Source of the DNA: Anaerolineales bacterium
Lineage (GTDB): Bacteria > Chloroflexota > Anaerolineae > Anaerolineales > E44-bin32
DNA: 5,744 nt
Direction of reading: 5' to 3'
Assembly: GCA_030606845.1 (NCBI GenBank)
Contig: JAUWFP010000152.1
Coordinates: 1-5,744 of the forward strand
In this document: piece by piece, positions 5,724-5,744 of the stretch
Position numbering within the stretch: position 1 is the stretch's first letter
How the letters are laid out: every line of letters starts with the position of its first letter
Position numbers and translations under genes: made by a program
The notes under the pieces: model-generated
What the model saw: the letters and a program-made list of their open reading frames with translations, nothing else
Told to the model about the DNA's origin: nothing
The model's database searches: none

Positions 5724-5728
5724 CCTCC
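5724..5728 (-). promoter_or_regulatory. Ribosome binding site of the small gene
   Basis: AAAGGAGG on the minus strand is the clearest Shine-Dalgarno sequence in the window. Its spacing selects the ATG at 5715 over the one at 5721. The promoter must lie beyond the right edge. Confidence 0.7.
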
Positions 5729-5744
5729 TTTGAGAATATTGCTG

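Noticed and set aside
1..5744. CRISPR array, tRNA or rRNA genes
   Set aside because: No spaced direct repeats and no tRNA-like cloverleaf or rRNA motifs were seen on either strand.

Overview
All supported genes lie on the minus strand, so the window reads biologically from right to left. The content points to a respiring bacterium of moderate GC. It has a b6-type quinol:cytochrome c oxidoreductase split into cytochrome b6-like and subunit IV-like genes, a Tat-type Rieske protein, and a NarI-like membrane protein whose continuation is probably an HdrD-type iron-sulfur reductase. This mix, with a short charged protein upstream of an MFS pump and an IS1341-type tnpB, would suit Chloroflexota or another deep-branching menaquinone-using bacterium. 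The phylum is inferred from gene character only, not demonstrated.

Layout from right to left: a 78-residue protein of unknown function (5479-5715) with a strong ribosome binding site, then a 12-helix MFS exporter-like transporter (4180-5439), 39 bases apart and probably co-transcribed. Next is a 231-base gap (3949-4179). It holds a perfect 13-bp hairpin (4083-4115), likely the end of the MFS transcript, and a smaller hairpin (3987-4008) that may be the left end of an insertion sequence. Then comes an intact tnpB (2785-3948) with no tnpA, whose stop codon abuts a 20-base palindrome (2788-2807) that looks like the right-end hairpin. The element sits about 100 bases upstream of the respiratory operon, in the same orientation.

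The respiratory operon begins with a cytochrome b6-like protein carrying an N-terminal periplasmic CxxCH heme-c site and an extra membrane anchor (1679-2677). It continues with subunit IV (1258-1656), the Rieske protein (762-1211), and a NarI-like protein whose TTG start overlaps the Rieske stop by 4 bases and which runs off the left edge (1-765). No separate cytochrome f or c1 gene is present in the window. The fused c-type heme is a natural candidate for that role.

Working model (inference): the NarI/HdrD-type protein passes electrons into or out of the quinone pool, as in DsrMK or EtfAB:menaquinone oxidoreductase. The b6/IV/Rieske complex then oxidises the quinol and passes electrons to the fused c-heme and a soluble or membrane acceptor. 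The most interesting points are the fused c-heme, the conserved cysteine matching the heme c_i attachment site of b6f, the altered Qo motif (SDWY), and the apparently active TnpB element upstream of the operon.
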